Shown here piece by piece: positions 8,173 through 17,349 of a stretch of DNA of 64,000 nucleotides; position 1 is the stretch's first letter; each line of letters opens with the position of its first letter. Source of the DNA: Ruegeria sp. THAF57. GTDB lineage: Bacteria; Pseudomonadota; Alphaproteobacteria; Rhodobacterales; Rhodobacteraceae. A program made the position numbers and the translations under genes. The notes below the pieces were generated by a model that did no database searches, was not told the origin of the DNA, and was given only the letters and a program-made list of their open reading frames with translations. The DNA lies in contig NZ_CAIWNQ010000002.1 of NCBI RefSeq assembly GCF_903914075.1, positions 186,001-250,000 of the forward strand, given 5' to 3'.

Positions 8173-9219
8173 TTACCCTTTGCGCTGAAACTCCCACGCC
8201 CCGTCCGCACGGAGCGTCCGGGTGACAGCACCAATGTGGTAAAGATGGTTGAGATGTGCAACCGACTCGACCAAAGCCAGCCCGTACTCACCTCCGGAAA
8301 TCTTGCGCTTGAACAGCGGAAGGAAACAGTCGGCGGCGGTTCTGGGCGTGTCCAGATAGTCGCGCAGGCGATCCAGTGCACTGTGATGATTTTCGATCAA
8401 CTGCTTCATCCGTAGCGGCAAACCGGTAAATGGCAGCTTATGCCCGCCCAGCGCCAGTTGATCTGGCCGGGCCAGACCTTGCAGACGCTCGCACGCCTCC
8501 AGCCATTCAGCGACCGGGTCGGCCATCGGTTCGGTGACAAAGACGCCAAGGTTGGGGCTGATCGAACTGAGGATCTGATCACCCGTAATCACTAGATTGT
8601 CGTCGCGGCTCCAGAATGTGGCATGTTCGGGTGCGTGGCCATTGCCCATATGCACGACCCAGTCGCGACCACCCATGCGGATCACGCCATCCTGCTTGAT
8701 CCGGGTAAAGCCCAACGGCATCGGGTAAACCGTGTCGCAATAGTTAAAGGGACGCTCGGTCAAGCGCTTGGCCAGAATGTCCGGCGCCATGCCAGCGCTG
8801 CGATAGTAGTCCAGCGTTTCCTGCGGCCAGTTTTCCTGCACATCCAGCGTCAGCATTCGCGCGAACAACCACGCCGTGCGGGTCGTGATCAGTTCCGCGC
8901 TGTGTTCCGATTGGAACCAACCTGCATTGCCGATGTGATCCGGATGATGGTGGGTGACCACCACGCGTTTGACCGGCTTACCCGCCAAGGGGCCAGCCAT
9001 CAGGGTTTCCCAAATCGCACGGGTCTTTTTCGACGAGAATCCGGTGTCGATCAGCGTCCAGCCATCACCGTCATCCAGCGCATAGACATTGACATGATCC
9101 AGCGCCATGGGCAGCGGTAACCGCATCCACAGAATACCTTCGGCGACCTCGATCGCTTGGCCCGTAGCCGGAGGCTCGGGCCATGGATAGCGGATCGCCA
9201 AAGAGGTATTGCCGTCCAT
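8173..9219 (-). CDS. MBL-fold metallo-hydrolase
   Basis: The 348-residue protein carries the metallo-beta-lactamase fold motif THHHPDHIG with His90, His92, Asp94 and His95 as metal ligands, a further GNGHAPEH element and a C-terminal helical region with several LLPLFKRKIS-like stretches. It belongs to the glyoxalase-II-like branch, whose members hydrolyse thioesters, lactones and similar bonds. Its ATG overlaps the stop of the acyl-CoA dehydrogenase gene by one base (TGATG), so the pair is translationally coupled; a CoA-thioester or related substrate is a reasonable guess. The DUF6173 gene follows directly. Confidence 0.88.
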   Translation of the reverse strand: MDGNTSLAIRYPWPEPPATGQAIEVAEGILWMRLPLPMALDHVNVYALDDGDGWTLIDTGFSSKKTRAIWETLMAGPLAGKPVKRVVVTHHHPDHIGNAGWFQSEHSAELITTRTAWLFARMLTLDVQENWPQETLDYYRSAGMAPDILAKRLTERPFNYCDTVYPMPLGFTRIKQDGVIRMGGRDWVVHMGNGHAPEHATFWSRDDNLVITGDQILSSISPNLGVFVTEPMADPVAEWLEACERLQGLARPDQLALGGHKLPFTGLPLRMKQLIENHHSALDRLRDYLDTPRTAADCFLPLFKRKISGGEYGLALVESVAHLNHLYHIGAVTRTLRADGAWEFQRKG

Positions 9220-10922
9220 CAGGCTGCCAGCTCGTCCGCGCTGAGGGCATAGACATCATCCGCGCCGTTCTGCGCCTGCGCCAGAAGACCCGCGAACTCA
9301 GGCAGCAGCGCATTGACATAATAGCGCGCCAGCTTAAAGCGGGGGCCTTCCGGTTCCGCCAGAGCCGCCTTGAGGTGATAATGCCCACCCAAAACACGCG
9401 CGAAGGCGTGCAGATAAGGCACCGCACCTGCGAAACGGGTATTCATGTCAGTCTGCGACACAAGCCATTCGGTAGCTTCACGCAGGCTCTCGGTGGCTTC
9501 CCAGACAGGTCCGGCCAATTCGGGCATAGTCGCGCGGGCTTTTTCTGCGTGATCTTCGATTTCGTCCAGAAGACGGCTGGCGGCTTCGCCACCATCCATC
9601 ATCTTGCGGGCGACAAGGTCCATGGCCTGAATGCCGTTGGTGCCTTCGTAGATCGCAGTCACACGGACGTCGCGGTAAAACTGTGCAGCTCCGGTTTCTT
9701 CGATGAAGCCCATGCCGCCATGCACCTGAACACCGGTTTCCGAGACACGCATACCGGTTTCGGTGCCGAACGCCTTGCAGATCGGGGTCAGCAACGCCGC
9801 ACGCGCGCTCCAATCCGCGTCACCAGTGGCATCGGCCATGTCGATCGCAGCCGCATTTGCCAGCATGATCGAGCGCGCAGCAAAAGTGTCGGCCCGCATC
9901 GCCATCAACATCCGGCGCACATCCGCGTGGTCGATAATGGTCCCGGACGGTGTCTTGCCCTGTTTCCGCTCCAAAGCGTATTGTACCGCGTGCTGATAGG
10001 CACCTTCCGCAGCGCCCACTCCCTGACCGCCAACGCCCAGACGCGCATTGTTCATCATGGTGAACATCGCGGCCATTCCGCCATGTTCCTTACCCACAAG
10101 CCAGCCCTTGGCACCGTCATACTGCATCACACAGGTCGGCGAACCATGCAGACCCATCTTGTGTTCCAGCGAGACCACTTTCAGGTCATTGGCCACACCG
10201 GGGTTTCCATTCTCGTCCGGCAGGTATTTGGGCACCAGAAACAGAGAAATGCCTTTCGTGCCCGGAACACCATCAGGCAGACGCGCCAGAACCAGATGGC
10301 AGACGTTTTCGGCAAAATCGTTGTCGCCCCACGAGATATAAATCTTCTGACCCGACACCGCATATGTGCCGTCGCCATTGGGTTCCGCTTTTGAAGTCAG
10401 CGCGCCAACGTCCGATCCGGCCTGCGGTTCGGTCAGGTTCATGGTGCCCGACCATTCGCCTGCGATCATCTTGGGCAGGTACAGCTCTTTTAATTCATCG
10501 CTGGCGTGATGTTCCAGCGCCTCGATCTGGCCCTGGGTCATCAAAGGGGCCAGTTGCAGCGACAGACAAGTGGCCGCCATCATTTCGTTTACGGCTGTGG
10601 TCAAAGTCATCGGCAGGCCCATGCCACCATATTCGGGGTCCGCGCTCATCCCGATCCAACCGCCTTCGGCAATGGCTTTCCAGCCGTCCGCATAACCCGG
10701 CGAAGTACGCAGCACGCCGTTTTCCAGACGCGCGGGTTCCAGATCACCGGGGCGTTGAAGCGGTGCCATAATCTCTTCGCACATCTTCCCGGCCTCGGTC
10801 AGGATGGCGCTGACTACGTCCTCGCTGGCTTCCGCGAATTTTTCAGTCGCAGCGATCTGGTCAAACCCGACCGCGTTTCGTAGCAAAAATTCATAGTCAG
10901 CGATTGGCGCGCGGTACGGCAT
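9219..10922 (-). CDS. Acyl-CoA dehydrogenase (large form, DmdC-like)
   Basis: The 567-residue flavoprotein has acyl-CoA dehydrogenase elements in order: MNLTEPQAGSDVGAL, GQKIYISWGDND, the MFTMMNNARLGVGGQGV helix and IYEGTNGIQAMDLVARK, which carries the region of the catalytic glutamate. A C-terminal extension of about 120 residues places it in the large subfamily that includes DmdC, the 3-methylmercaptopropionyl-CoA dehydrogenase of the DMSP demethylation route in roseobacters. Substrate specificity cannot be settled from sequence alone; a fatty-acyl-CoA is possible. I used the ATG at 10922 because the upstream 24 codons look non-coding. The downstream MBL hydrolase is coupled to it. Confidence 0.9.
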   Translation of the reverse strand: MPYRAPIADYEFLLRNAVGFDQIAATEKFAEASEDVVSAILTEAGKMCEEIMAPLQRPGDLEPARLENGVLRTSPGYADGWKAIAEGGWIGMSADPEYGGMGLPMTLTTAVNEMMAATCLSLQLAPLMTQGQIEALEHHASDELKELYLPKMIAGEWSGTMNLTEPQAGSDVGALTSKAEPNGDGTYAVSGQKIYISWGDNDFAENVCHLVLARLPDGVPGTKGISLFLVPKYLPDENGNPGVANDLKVVSLEHKMGLHGSPTCVMQYDGAKGWLVGKEHGGMAAMFTMMNNARLGVGGQGVGAAEGAYQHAVQYALERKQGKTPSGTIIDHADVRRMLMAMRADTFAARSIMLANAAAIDMADATGDADWSARAALLTPICKAFGTETGMRVSETGVQVHGGMGFIEETGAAQFYRDVRVTAIYEGTNGIQAMDLVARKMMDGGEAASRLLDEIEDHAEKARATMPELAGPVWEATESLREATEWLVSQTDMNTRFAGAVPYLHAFARVLGGHYHLKAALAEPEGPRFKLARYYVNALLPEFAGLLAQAQNGADDVYALSADELAA

Positions 10923-11059
10923 GTCTTCCCTCGGAGTTGTTTCGTTCGGTTTAATATGGCGGGGTTGGAAATTCCACCGCCGACCTATATGCATCTGGGT
11001 TTGAACGATTACGTAGCTTTACCAATGTTACACGCAATCAAAACGCAGCGTCACCGCCA

Positions 11060-12010
11060 ATGAGTCCTAACGGCACACGGGAATATACCGCGACCCCCAG
11101 CGGAATAGCGCAGGCCGCGGACCTGTTACGGCAAGGGCTGTTGGTCGCCTTTCCGACCGAAACGGTTTACGGGCTCGGCGGAGATGCCCGAAATGGCGAG
11201 GCCGTGGCCAGCATTTACGCCGCCAAGGGGCGCCCCAGTTTCAACCCGCTGATCGCGCATGTTGCGTCTGTCGAAGCCGCTCAACGCTTTGTTGAATGGT
11301 CCGATCTGGCGGAAAAGCTGGCGCGAGCTTTTTGGCCCGGCCCACTAACAATGGTGCTACCCTTGCGCCCGGACCACGGCATCTCTTCTCTGGTTACCGC
11401 CGGGTTGGACACGCTGGCCGTGCGCGTTCCGGCGCATACCACGGCACGCGCGCTGCTGGGTGCGTTTGACGGGCCGGTTGCGGCGCCTTCGGCCAACCCT
11501 TCGGGTCAGATCAGCCCGACCACGGCCGATCACGTGCGGGCCGGGCTGGACGGTCGCATCGCCGCCATTCTGGACGACGGACCCTGTGGCGTGGGGTTGG
11601 AGTCCACCATCGTCGGGTTGGCTGGCCCTCCGGCTCTGCTCCGCCCTGGTGGAGTGGCGCTGGAACAGATCGAATCTGTTCTGAACACACAACTGCATCT
11701 CCACCTGCCGGGGGACCCGTTATCCGCGCCGGGGCAATTGCAGTCGCATTACGCCCCGGATGCCCCTGTTCGGATAAACGCCTGCAAAACGCAGGGCGAC
11801 GAAGTTCTGCTGGGGTTTGGGTCGGTCGATTGCGATCTGAATCTGTCACCAGACGGAAACCTGACCGAGGCGGCGGCCAATCTGTTTGCCGCGCTGCACA
11901 GCCTTAACGACACGGGCCGGCCCATTGCAGTATCGCCGATCCCGGATCACGGTTTGGGTGTGGCTATCAATGACCGGCTCCGCCGCGCAGCCGCCCCGCG
12001 CGATAGCTGA
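11060..12010 (+). CDS. L-threonylcarbamoyladenylate synthase (Sua5/YrdC)
   Basis: The 316-residue protein has the YrdC domain with AFPTETVYGLGGDA, KGRPSFNPLIAHV, PGPLTMVLP and RVPAHTTARALL, then a C-terminal Sua5 domain joined by a linker (RPGGVALEQIE, LQSHYAPDAPVR). The enzyme makes threonylcarbamoyl-AMP from threonine, bicarbonate and ATP for the t6A37 modification of ANN-decoding tRNAs. Length indicates the two-domain Sua5 form, not the short TsaC form. It ends directly against the convergent yqgE stop (TGATCA) and starts 137 bp from the divergent acyl-CoA dehydrogenase gene. Confidence 0.93.
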   Translation: MSPNGTREYTATPSGIAQAADLLRQGLLVAFPTETVYGLGGDARNGEAVASIYAAKGRPSFNPLIAHVASVEAAQRFVEWSDLAEKLARAFWPGPLTMVLPLRPDHGISSLVTAGLDTLAVRVPAHTTARALLGAFDGPVAAPSANPSGQISPTTADHVRAGLDGRIAAILDDGPCGVGLESTIVGLAGPPALLRPGGVALEQIESVLNTQLHLHLPGDPLSAPGQLQSHYAPDAPVRINACKTQGDEVLLGFGSVDCDLNLSPDGNLTEAAANLFAALHSLNDTGRPIAVSPIPDHGLGVAINDRLRRAAAPRDS

Positions 12011-12565
12011 TCAGGCGCGCCCGGCGCTGGCCGACAAAGTCAGAGGGTCCACACCCAGCGTTGCAAGCGCAGCTTCCCATTTCTCATCATCGGGAACGTC
12101 GAACACAAGCCGCGACGACGCCTCGGTCGTCAGCCAACCATTTTGGGCGATCTCATCCTCAAGCTGCCCCGGCCCCCAGCCCGAATAGCCTAGCGCCAAC
12201 GTGGAATTCAAAGGCCCCTTCCCCGAGGCAAGGTCTTCAAGTACGTCCAAAGTGGCGGTCATGCTGAAATCGTCCGAGATTTTCATCGAATGCAGGTTCG
12301 CGTCGTAGTCCGAACTGTGCAGCACAAATCCACGGGACATTTCGACCGGACCTCCGAAATGGACCAGACGCTCGCCTATGATCGGGATCTCGCAGGCGAT
12401 ATTTAGCTGTTCAAGCAGGGCTTTGATCCGCAGGTCCGACGGTTTGTTCACAATCAGCCCCATGGCACCGTCTTCCCCATGGCTGCACATATAGACCACC
12501 GAATGATCAAAGCGCGGATCCCCCATGCCGGGCATGGCAATCAACAGTTTTCCGGTCAGGTCCAT
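12011..12565 (-). CDS. YqgE/AlgH family protein
   Basis: The 184-residue protein matches the UPF0301 (YqgE/AlgH) family: LTGKLLIAMPGMGDPRFDHSV at the start, then HGEDGAMGLIVNKP, FGGPVEMSRGFVLHS and LGYSGWGPGQLEDEI. Structures of this family are known, but its biochemical role is not established; AlgH was named from an effect on alginate regulation in Pseudomonas. The stop codon abuts the convergent Sua5 stop with no base between. The upstream 145 bp gap is shared with the divergent DsbD-N-like gene. Confidence 0.94.
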   Translation of the reverse strand: MDLTGKLLIAMPGMGDPRFDHSVVYMCSHGEDGAMGLIVNKPSDLRIKALLEQLNIACEIPIIGERLVHFGGPVEMSRGFVLHSSDYDANLHSMKISDDFSMTATLDVLEDLASGKGPLNSTLALGYSGWGPGQLEDEIAQNGWLTTEASSRLVFDVPDDEKWEAALATLGVDPLTLSASAGRA

Positions 12566-12710
12566 AAAATGCCATCTCTTGCTGAGTACCCTTCAACAAT
12601 GACCTTGGGGGACTTGGATTGGCAAGGGATCAACGCAGATTTCCGCGGATTTCATTCTGGTGACCGGAACGTGACTTGGATTCTGGCCCAACTCCGCGCA
12701 TGTATTGGAT

Positions 12711-13523
12711 ATGAAAGTAAACGGGACATTACCTGCGGTCGCTTTGACCCTGAGCCTTTTGTTGTCCGGGCCAGCTTTGGCTCAGGTCACAGGGTCGGTG
12801 GTCGAACTGGACGTGCTGGATGGGGGCCGAACCGCGCAGGGCACCTATCTGGGGGCTATGCGTGTGACTTTGCAGGAAGGTTGGAAAACGTACTGGCGCG
12901 CGCCCGGAGATGCCGGAATCCCTCCTCAGTTTAACTGGAGCGGCTCGGACAATGTGGGCGATATATCCTTTACATGGCCCGCGCCCTCGGTCTTCGATCA
13001 GAACGGTTTGAAATCCATCGGGTATCAGGATCAACTCGTTCTTCCTGTTGAAATCACTCCGAAGAATGCCGCTAAACCCGTTCGCTTGCGGGGAACAATG
13101 GATTTGGGCGTCTGCAAGGATGTGTGCATCCCCGAGCAGTTGGGCTTTGATCACACTCTAAGTGCCGATGCGGGTCGCAATCCCGCAATCGCCGCTGCGC
13201 TTGCGCAGCGCCCGTTTTCCGCGAAAGAGGCGCGCGTAGCGCACACCAGTTGCCGTCTGACACCCACGTCGGACGGAATGCAGATCGAAGCCCGCGTCAC
13301 CATGCCCTCGGCCGGAGGGCGTGAGATCGCCGTGATCGAACCCGGCAATCCGATGCTATGGGCCTCGCCCCCGGAAACGCAACGCCAGGGTGACACGCTG
13401 GTTGCCACGTCTGAGGTGATCAGCGAATCCGGCGGTGCCTTTGCCCTGGACCGATCCGAGATTCGGATTACTGTTTTGGGCGCGAGCCACGCGGTTGATA
13501 TTCAGGGGTGCAGCGCAGGCTGA
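12711..13523 (+). CDS. Secreted DsbD alpha-like domain protein
   Basis: The 270-residue protein starts with a clear signal peptide ending in GPALA-Q. The mature part resembles the N-terminal alpha domain of DsbD: QEGWKTYWRAPGDAGIPP, then GVCKDVCIPEQ, in which Cys135 and Cys139 form a C-x3-C pair. In DsbD this periplasmic domain passes electrons to substrates; here there is no attached membrane or thioredoxin domain, so a separate partner would be needed. A TTG at 12705 adds two residues, but ATG 12711 is the better start. The Nudix gene begins just after the stop. Confidence 0.8.
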   Translation: MKVNGTLPAVALTLSLLLSGPALAQVTGSVVELDVLDGGRTAQGTYLGAMRVTLQEGWKTYWRAPGDAGIPPQFNWSGSDNVGDISFTWPAPSVFDQNGLKSIGYQDQLVLPVEITPKNAAKPVRLRGTMDLGVCKDVCIPEQLGFDHTLSADAGRNPAIAAALAQRPFSAKEARVAHTSCRLTPTSDGMQIEARVTMPSAGGREIAVIEPGNPMLWASPPETQRQGDTLVATSEVISESGGAFALDRSEIRITVLGASHAVDIQGCSAG

Positions 13524-13528
13524 CTTTC

Positions 13529-13948
13529 ATGACGCAAACTCCTAAAATCGGCGCATTGGCCGTCGTCGTCCATAACGAACAGGTTCTGTTGGTCCAGCGC
13601 AGCAAACAGCCCGACGCGGGGCTTTGGGGTTTTCCCGGCGGCCACGTGGAATGGGGCGAAACCGTTTTGCGGGCCGCGCAACGGGAATTGCGCGAAGAAA
13701 CCTCGGTTATTGCCGAACCTTTGCGATATCTGGATAACCTGGACCTTCTTCGCCGGGACGCGCAGGGCGCGGTGCTGTCGCATTACCTGCTGGTGGGCGT
13801 CGCCTGTGCATACCGCTCAGGAACCCCTATTGCCGCAGACGACGCGCAGGATGCGCGCTGGTTTCCTTTGGATCAAATCCGTCGCGGCGATCTGGCCATG
13901 AGCGACCGAGTGCCTGATTTGCTGGAAACCGCGCTAAACCGCGATTAG
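13529..13948 (+). CDS. Nudix hydrolase
   Basis: The 139-residue protein contains a complete Nudix box from Gly38 to about residue 60 (GHVEWGE, then RELREE), matching G-x5-E-x7-REUxEE. Nudix enzymes hydrolyse nucleoside diphosphates linked to another group, using divalent metal. The WGFPGGHVEWGET sequence is common in ADP-ribose pyrophosphatase and NTP-cleaning members, but the substrate is not identifiable. A GTG at 13508 would extend it into the upstream gene; I chose the ATG at 13529. It ends with a four-base convergent overlap with the RND pump gene. Confidence 0.9.
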   Translation: MTQTPKIGALAVVVHNEQVLLVQRSKQPDAGLWGFPGGHVEWGETVLRAAQRELREETSVIAEPLRYLDNLDLLRRDAQGAVLSHYLLVGVACAYRSGTPIAADDAQDARWFPLDQIRRGDLAMSDRVPDLLETALNRD

Positions 13949-16900
13949 GCTGGCCGCCCTTTCAAACGTACATACAGCAGGCTGGACAATGTGACGGAAA
14001 GCAGAAGGATCAGCACCGCCCCGGCAAAAAAGGCGCCAAGCCCCATCTGCAATACGGCTAGCCCACCCTCACCGGCATAAAGTCCCGACAGCGGTCCAAA
14101 CGGTGTGCCCGTCACGGCGGGCAGAACCATTGTCACACCAAGCCACAGCAACATGACCAGCCCCGTCACGGTCAGGGCACCGCGCACGACACGATCCGGC
14201 GCCCTCAGCCCCCGGCGCATGGCAGTCATCGGGCGCGACAGGTCATTCAGAATGGCAAGCAGCGCAGGTACCAGCAGCAGAACCAGCAACATGCCAAAGG
14301 CCAGCCCGTAGACCAGAGTAATGACCGTCGGCTTGAGGAATTGCGCCTGTTGCGATCCTTCATACAAAAGCGGCGTGAGCCCCAGAACAGTAGTCAGCGT
14401 CGTCAGCATCACAGGCCGCAAACGGTCTGCCGTTCCTTCAATGATCGAAGGCACAAGACCACGCTCTTGCCGGTAAGCGTCGATGGTCGTCACCAGAACA
14501 ATCGAGTCGTTGATGATGATCCCGGTCATCCCCAACAAACCTACGACGGTGAACATACTCAGCGGTACGTCCCAGACGTAGTGCCCCCAGATCGTTCCCA
14601 CCAAGCCAAACGGAATGATCGCCATAACGACCAGTGGTCGCGTCCAACTGGCGAAGACCCAGGCCAAAACAAGGTAAATCCCTGTCAGGCACAAAATCAG
14701 ACCAGTCCTCGCCTCGGACAGGAATTCATCCTCCTGTTCGCTCAGGCCTGCCATAGTCCATTCGACCTGGCGCTCCGAGGCGATGCCAGGCAAAATCTCT
14801 TCCTGCATCGCGCGGGCGATTTCGGCGGCCCGGGCGGGGTCATCCTCGGAAATGTCACCATAGACCGAGACCACACGTAGGCCGTTTTCACGCCGCACGG
14901 TCGAGAACCCGGACTTTCGCTGCACAGACACGATATCGGCCAAGGGCACATAAACGCCGTCCGGCGTGCGCATAAGTGTCCGTTCAAGGAAATCGGCGGT
15001 CAGCTCCCCCTCGGGAAGTTCCACGCGAATCTCGGCGCTTCGGGGGCCATCGGGGAAGGTGGCGGCCTCAATCCCGTTCAACCTGTCGCGCAGAACCCGA
15101 CCCAAAGTTTCGATCCGGAAACCCAGCGCCTGCCCCTGCGCCGTCAGATCCAGAATGAACTCTTCCTTGTCATACGCCAGATTATCTTCAAGGGCCGAGA
15201 CTTCGGGGTATTTCGAAAGCTCAGACTGAAGATCCTCGGACGCGGATTTAAGCGTATTAACGTCCGCGCCATAAAGCTGAACGTCAATCGCATCACCACC
15301 CGGACCCGAGCGCCAGCCCCGGAAGCTGAGAATTTCCACCTTGGGATGGCGCGGAACAAAGTCCTGTAGCTCGCCCACAAACTCAAAGCTTGAATAAGGG
15401 CGCAAATCGGCGTCGATCAATTCAATGGAAATCCCGCCCAACAGGTCCGAATCCTTGCCATCCGCTGCCGACAAACCGCGCCCTGCTGTGCCGCCCACTT
15501 CGGCTAGCACGTATTCGATGGGATTGCGCCCATGGCGTTCTTCGTAAATCTCACCCAGTTCTTCGGCTGCGTGTTGAACCTGCTGCATCATGGCCAGTGT
15601 ATCGTCACGGGTCGCGCCCTCGACCATGATGAAGTTGCCTGTGATCGAGCCGCGCTCGGGCGCGTTGAAGAACCGCCAGTTCACGTCGCCCCGAATGAAA
15701 AGTGCGATCTGACTGGCTAGGAACACCACCATGACCGCAACGACGACATACCGCGCCCAGATTGCCCAGGCGATCAAGGGCCGGAACAAAGTATCCCGCA
15801 CCCAGCGGAACCCGCGATTGACCACCCGGTTGGGCAAGTCATACCAGTGTTCTTTGGCCGAATGCGCGATTGCGTGGGCCATGTGGTTGGGCAGGATCAG
15901 AAAACACTCGATCAGCGAGGCGATCAGTACCGCGATGACGGTAAAGGGGATATCGCGGATTAGCTCTCCGAACCGCCCGCCAATGGCAGTCAGCCCGAAA
16001 AAGGCGATCACAGTCGTCAGGGTCGCGGCAAAGACAGGCATTGCCATGCGCCGCGCGGCGCGCTCAGCCGCGATCATGGGGGCCTCGCCCAGCCTTCGCG
16101 CCCGGAAATCCGCATGTTCGCCAACAACAATCGCGTCATCGACAACGATGCCCAGCGTAATGATCAGGCCAAACAACGAGACCATGTTGATCGAAAGCCC
16201 GCCGATATACATGAAGGCGATGGCCGCAGACATGGCCACTGGAATACCGGCCGCAACCCAAAAGGCGATGCGCGCGTTCAGAAACAGGAACAACAGGCAA
16301 ACAACCAGCCCCAGCCCGACAAGCCCGTTGTCGATCAGAATATCCAGACGGTTGGTAATCGCCTGCGCCCGTGTGCGGATCAACTCAACGGTCACGCCTT
16401 CGGGCAGGCTAGCCTGCATTTCGGCGACCACATCTTCGACGGTATGCTGAATTTCAATGGCATCCCCGAGGTTCGAGCGGTCGACCCGCACGGACATGGC
16501 CGGGTTATCCCCCACGTAATAACTGCGGTTCCGGTTGACGCCCTCCACCCGGATCACGGCGACATCGCCAATCAGAAGTTTTGAGCCGTCCTCGAAATTG
16601 CGGAGTGGAATGCCTTCGATTTCCTCGGGCGTCCGCTTTTCGGTGCCGGTCCGAATGCGCGCATTGGCTCCGGTAACGTCACCCGCCGGATTCGCCGTTA
16701 CTTCGGCAGCGATAGCCGAGGCGATCTCGGACAGGGTGATATCATTTGCAATAAGCTGCGCTGTCGGAACTTCGACCACGATACGAGGGGCCGCAAGGCC
16801 ACGGATCGTCGTCCGCGTGACACCCACGGCGAACAGGCGGTTAATCAACTCATCAGTGAACTTGGCCAGATTATCAGGCGCGACAGGGCCTGTGACCACC

Positions 16901-17343
16901 ACATCCGTGACGCGGTCGCGCCACCCCCCGCGGCGTATGGTCGGCTCGTCGGCGTCTTCCGGCAGGTTGGTCACACCGTCGACGGCGGTTCTGACATCCT
17001 CGACCGCGCGGGACATGTCCCAGTTGGGCTCGAACTCCATCCGAATACTTGCCCGCCCCTCGCGCGAGGTGGTTTCGGTACTGGCCACCCCCTCGACCGC
17101 CAACAGCGCAGGTTCAAGAAGCTGAACGATGCCATTATCCACATCTTCGGGACCGGCCCCGTCCCACGCGACGTTCACATCGACGCGCTCAAGAATGACA
17201 TCGGGAAAAAACTGCGCTCGCATGTTCGGGATGGCCGCTGCCCCCAGAACAAGCATGACAAGCAGCAAAAGATTGGCGACCGTCCTGTGCCGGGTAAAGT
17301 AACTGAGAACGCCGCCTGCCGCACCGGGGATGTCGCGCATCAT
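13945..17343 (-). CDS. RND-family efflux permease
   Basis: The 1132-residue protein has the full RND architecture: an N-terminal helix after SYFTRHRTVANLLLLVMLVLG, a first periplasmic domain (PDVILERVDV), TM helices with GIVVDDAIVVGEH carrying the proton-relay Asp pair, a second periplasmic loop, and a C-terminal helix bundle with TGIIINDSIVLVTTIDAYRQ. RND pumps export drugs, metals or other compounds using the proton gradient, with an adaptor and outer-membrane channel. The adaptor gene lies six bases upstream; no TolC-like gene is in the window. The substrate cannot be told; the sequence belongs to the AcrB-like group and not the CzcA heavy-metal group, as far as I can judge. Confidence 0.93.
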   Translation of the reverse strand: MMRDIPGAAGGVLSYFTRHRTVANLLLLVMLVLGAAAIPNMRAQFFPDVILERVDVNVAWDGAGPEDVDNGIVQLLEPALLAVEGVASTETTSREGRASIRMEFEPNWDMSRAVEDVRTAVDGVTNLPEDADEPTIRRGGWRDRVTDVVVTGPVAPDNLAKFTDELINRLFAVGVTRTTIRGLAAPRIVVEVPTAQLIANDITLSEIASAIAAEVTANPAGDVTGANARIRTGTEKRTPEEIEGIPLRNFEDGSKLLIGDVAVIRVEGVNRNRSYYVGDNPAMSVRVDRSNLGDAIEIQHTVEDVVAEMQASLPEGVTVELIRTRAQAITNRLDILIDNGLVGLGLVVCLLFLFLNARIAFWVAAGIPVAMSAAIAFMYIGGLSINMVSLFGLIITLGIVVDDAIVVGEHADFRARRLGEAPMIAAERAARRMAMPVFAATLTTVIAFFGLTAIGGRFGELIRDIPFTVIAVLIASLIECFLILPNHMAHAIAHSAKEHWYDLPNRVVNRGFRWVRDTLFRPLIAWAIWARYVVVAVMVVFLASQIALFIRGDVNWRFFNAPERGSITGNFIMVEGATRDDTLAMMQQVQHAAEELGEIYEERHGRNPIEYVLAEVGGTAGRGLSAADGKDSDLLGGISIELIDADLRPYSSFEFVGELQDFVPRHPKVEILSFRGWRSGPGGDAIDVQLYGADVNTLKSASEDLQSELSKYPEVSALEDNLAYDKEEFILDLTAQGQALGFRIETLGRVLRDRLNGIEAATFPDGPRSAEIRVELPEGELTADFLERTLMRTPDGVYVPLADIVSVQRKSGFSTVRRENGLRVVSVYGDISEDDPARAAEIARAMQEEILPGIASERQVEWTMAGLSEQEDEFLSEARTGLILCLTGIYLVLAWVFASWTRPLVVMAIIPFGLVGTIWGHYVWDVPLSMFTVVGLLGMTGIIINDSIVLVTTIDAYRQERGLVPSIIEGTADRLRPVMLTTLTTVLGLTPLLYEGSQQAQFLKPTVITLVYGLAFGMLLVLLLVPALLAILNDLSRPMTAMRRGLRAPDRVVRGALTVTGLVMLLWLGVTMVLPAVTGTPFGPLSGLYAGEGGLAVLQMGLGAFFAGAVLILLLSVTLSSLLYVRLKGRPA

Positions 17344-17349
17344 CGGGCC